Positions 14,466-14,607 of a stretch of DNA of 14,607 nt are shown in pieces. The notes under the pieces are model-generated. The model did not search any database, had not been told where the DNA came from, and saw nothing but the letters and a program-made list of their open reading frames with translations. A program made the position numbers and the translations under genes. Each line of letters begins with the position of its first letter. Within the stretch, counting starts at the first letter, position 1. Source of the DNA: an uncultured Collinsella sp. (GTDB lineage: Bacteria; Actinomycetota; Coriobacteriia; Coriobacteriales; Coriobacteriaceae); contig CABSMS010000053.1 in assembly GCA_902478885.1 (NCBI GenBank), forward strand, positions 1 through 14,607. The letters run 5' to 3'.

Positions 14466-14607
14466 CTAGAGCGTGCCGTAGATGCGGTCACCGGCGTCGC
14501 CCAGGCCGGGAACGATGTAGGCCGCCTCGTTGAGATGGTCGTCGATGGCGCAGGTATAGATATGCACATCAGGATCCTTCTCAGTCAGCGACTTGAGGCC
14601 CTCGGGG
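14466..14607 (-). CDS. upp: Uracil phosphoribosyltransferase, C-terminal 46 residues (5' end outside window)
   Basis: The fragment runs from the window edge to a TAG at 14468-14466. It ends with VPGLGDAGDRIYGTL, the conserved C-terminal uracil- and PRPP-binding loop of Upp, preceded by PEGLKSLTEKDPDVHIYTCAID, also typical. Upp converts uracil and PRPP to UMP in pyrimidine salvage. The gene is cut by the window edge, not broken. Its position before the ATP synthase operon matches Bacillus subtilis, where upp also precedes atpI. Confidence 0.95.
   Translation of the reverse strand, partial: PEGLKSLTEKDPDVHIYTCAIDDHLNEAAYIVPGLGDAGDRIYGTL

Overview
The window looks like a stretch of core chromosome from a GC-rich, low-redundancy bacterium, most likely a Coriobacteriia (Collinsella-like) actinobacterium. 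That placement is an inference from the GC-rich codon use, the style of the proteins and the gene order; no taxonomic marker such as rRNA is present. I see no mobile element, CRISPR array, phage gene, tRNA or rRNA. All genes except pepT (and one doubtful small ORF) lie on the minus strand.

Reading in the direction of minus-strand transcription (right to left): the window opens inside the end of upp (uracil phosphoribosyltransferase, 14466-14607, 5' end outside the window). A 282-nt spacer with a good promoter follows. Then comes a complete F1Fo ATP synthase operon in the classical order atpI-like, atpB (a), atpE (c), atpF (b), atpH (delta), atpA (alpha), atpG (gamma), atpD (beta), atpC (epsilon), 14183 down to 7300. 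Genes are tightly packed, with two TAATG stop/start overlaps and one 11-nt overlap. A strong hairpin terminator (7225-7263) closes this operon just upstream of murA, whose ribosome binding site begins almost at the end of the terminator T-run. murA and an LCP-family cell-wall ligase gene follow as a pair (7211-4680). The order upp - atp operon - murA resembles that of Bacillus subtilis, so this is an old neighbourhood.

The 4427-4679 spacer separates convergent pepT and the LCP gene and holds three hairpins, including an unusual inverted repeat with arms of about 40 nt. pepT (peptidase T, plus strand, 3179-4426) is divergent from a two-gene minus-strand unit: a DtxR/MntR-type metal-dependent repressor and a homocysteine S-methyltransferase (3058-1732, with a clear terminator). 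A perfect 18-bp palindrome sits between the divergent promoters and is the best candidate operator in the window. The left end carries a phosphohexomutase gene (1572-172) and a short GC-rich non-coding or weakly coding tail.

Functionally the window combines energy conservation (ATP synthase, judged proton-coupled from the c subunit), cell-wall precursor synthesis and polymer attachment (MurA, LCP, phosphohexomutase), pyrimidine salvage (Upp), peptide use (PepT), and methionine synthesis under or beside a metal sensor. I found no convincing undescribed system. The items most worth a second look are the divergent operator, the long inverted repeat, the terminator/RBS arrangement at murA, the signal-peptide-like N-terminus of the b subunit, and a cluster of TATATA motifs confined to the first 2.6 kb.
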